In this document: in pieces, positions 62,871 to 64,000 of the stretch | Layout: the number at the start of each line of letters is the position of its first letter | Position numbering within the stretch: position 1 is the stretch's first letter | From: Hippophae tibetana | Lineage: Eukaryota; Streptophyta; Magnoliopsida; Rosales; Elaeagnaceae | Assembly (NCBI GenBank): GCA_037013495.1 | Contig: CM072811.1 | Span: forward strand, 40,625,452-40,689,451 | Length of the DNA stretch: 64,000 nt | Direction of reading: 5' to 3' | Position numbers and translations under genes: made by a program | The notes under the pieces: generated by a model | Told to the model about the DNA's origin: nothing | The model's input: the letters and a program-made list of their open reading frames with translations, nothing else | Databases searched by the model: none

Positions 62871-64000
62871 GCAATTGCCTTAGTATAATCACAGTTCATA
62901 GAATACATTGATCTTTACAATTAAATGGTTTTTTTTATTAACATGATTTGTTAATATAAATATTTATATATGATTTATATATAATCTGTATTTTTGTCAT
63001 AAAATGTACATAAATTGTGGTGTTTTTGTTTTATAGGTTCTTATTAAATCATATTAGTTCTTAATATTTATGATATCATATATGCAGGTAATGCAGCTAT
63101 AAACTAAATATTTATGTAGATAATGTTATTTTAAATGTAACTAATCCACATAGTTAATAAATAATAAAAAACAGTTTTTATTAGCATTCAATTGTGAAGC
63201 CGTCGAATTCAAGGTAATGTCCTAGATTGTTGTCCTATGCTAGAATGTTACACTTTGGTGACTGATATTATGTTAGTTTTGAAATGATTTTTGATTAAGT
63301 ACAAAAAGTAATATTTTAATATATTAAGAATATGTACTAATCTATATTCTATATATAGGTGATGATGTACATGAGTTTATTGGACCAAGTCAATTTACAG
63401 ACTTTACTATGTCTATGATTGAAGACATTGAACCTGAAATTCATCTGAATGAAGTGGAAAATCCACCACAGAATTTAAATGACTCATCTTCAAAAAGGGG
63501 AATAGAAGTAAGTAATGTTCACCTCGATAATGAATCTGATATGAAGAAACCAAAAAATTTTAGGTCAGAAATATGGAATCATTTTTCATATATTTTACCC
63601 TATGATGTGGAAAATCCTAGAGCTACATGTCATTATTGTAAAAAAAAGTTATGCTGCTCATCCCACAAGGAATGGAACTACTTCGATGATACATCATTTC
63701 AAAAATTTGTGTAAGAAGATTCCTATAGAAGTAGATAAAGGACAAAAGATGTTAAGTTTTCAAACACAAAAAAGAGAGGATGATAGGACAACTCATAAAT
63801 TAGTTGCTGTATCATTTGATGCAAAACGTGCTAGAGTTGCTTTGGAAAAAATGATTATTATTGATGAATTGTCTTTTAGGTTTGTTGAGGGTGAGGAATT
63901 TAAAGATTTTATATCTGAAATTTGTCCTAAGTTTCATGTGCCATCTCGGCAAACAATTTCTAGAGATGTGTTTCAACTTTATTTAGATGAGAAAAAAAGT

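Larger units (their letters stand above)
60546..64000 (+). mobile_element. hAT-superfamily DNA transposon, left part (runs off the window)
   Basis: Starts with a hAT-like terminal sequence TAGGGGTGTCCAAAA directly after CATGATAG (60538-60545), which would be the eight-base target copy. A block of ACCGGACC/GGTCCGGT motifs follows (60560-60730), as expected for subterminal transposase-binding repeats. A two-exon transposase start with a BED-type zinc finger region follows (61134-61164 and 63359 on). The right end, catalytic core and dimerisation domain are beyond 64000. Confidence 0.75.
61134..64000 (+). pseudogene. hAT transposase, 5' part, frameshifted in the BED finger
   Basis: Exon 1 is 61134-61164 (MTTMDENHEI, donor ATAG|GTATGT). 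Exon 2 begins at 63359 after TATATAG and joins in phase (GDDVHEFIGPSQF). An acidic N-terminus leads to a BED-type zinc finger start, SEIWNHFSYI then CHYCKKK (about 63565-63650). The expected continuation NGTTSMIHHFKNLCKKI, carrying the finger's His and Cys, is in another frame (about 63670-63720), so a one- or two-base indel lies between, possibly in the A8 run at 63638-63645. Reading then continues to the window end (LVAVSFDAKRARVALEKMII, then FRFVEGEEFKDFI), typical of Ac/RICESLEEPER-type transposases. The core DDE residues are beyond the window. The 2.2-kb intron is filled with tandem duplications. A real frameshift or a sequencing slip cannot be separated here. Confidence 0.75.

Noticed and set aside
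62473..62892. Minus-strand 139-codon frame with a 14-residue repeat (NNKKTTYHSDFRVQ)
   Set aside because: It is the translation of the 42-bp minisatellite, whose step is a multiple of three. No start context or similarity supports a protein.

Overview
This window is nuclear DNA from a flowering plant, almost certainly a eudicot. The evidence is AT-rich composition, genes broken by GT-AG introns, plant-specific gene families and several classes of plant transposable element. No species can be named from the sequence. There is no prokaryotic operon, CRISPR array or organelle signature.

Three host genes can be reconstructed exon by exon, all on the + strand. (1) 4738-14335: an AAE14/MenE-type 2-succinylbenzoate-CoA ligase of phylloquinone synthesis, ten coding exons, 565 aa. 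Its fourth coding intron holds an entire Ty1/copia retrotransposon. (2) 22650-27621: a PWI-domain, RS-rich splicing co-activator of the SRRM1/SRm160 type, twelve coding exons, about 891 aa. (3) 46198-48304: a tropinone-reductase-like short-chain dehydrogenase, five exons, 269 aa. All exon junctions keep the reading frame and the predicted proteins are full length.

The rest is mostly transposon debris, from left to right: a gag-like fragment at the left edge; the intronic Copia (6380-11704, LTRs, primer-binding site, near-perfect target duplication); a decayed Ty3/gypsy piece (15.1-20.9 kb) with RNase H and integrase, a 174-bp tandem array and then an antisense gypsy-type-transposase ORF, an arrangement typical of the Tat lineage; a minus-strand Ty3/gypsy element with both LTRs and a perfect GCAAT target duplication (29173-34045); a LINE RNase H relic; a decayed endogenous pararetrovirus (Caulimoviridae) on the minus strand in the very T-rich 39.0-42.8 kb stretch; short tandem arrays; a solo LTR with perfect GATCT target duplication (50849-51307); a minus-strand LINE reverse-transcriptase relic; a second, rearranged copy of the gypsy element and its flank; a 5'-truncated minus-strand Copia (55859-60177); and the left part of an hAT DNA transposon (60546 to the window end).

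The most informative structure is a direct segmental duplication. Block A (about 32.3-36.2 kb) and block B (about 53.7-60.5 kb) share the gypsy interior, LTR and host flank. Block B then suffered deletions and a Copia-related disruption, and received the hAT. Block A preserves the hAT target site in its empty state, so the order of events can be read. I found no wholly new biochemical system. The strongest non-routine items are the fossil pararetrovirus, the duplication with its empty site, the Tat-like antisense ORF with tandem array, and the stop-free 108-nt intron in the splicing-factor gene.
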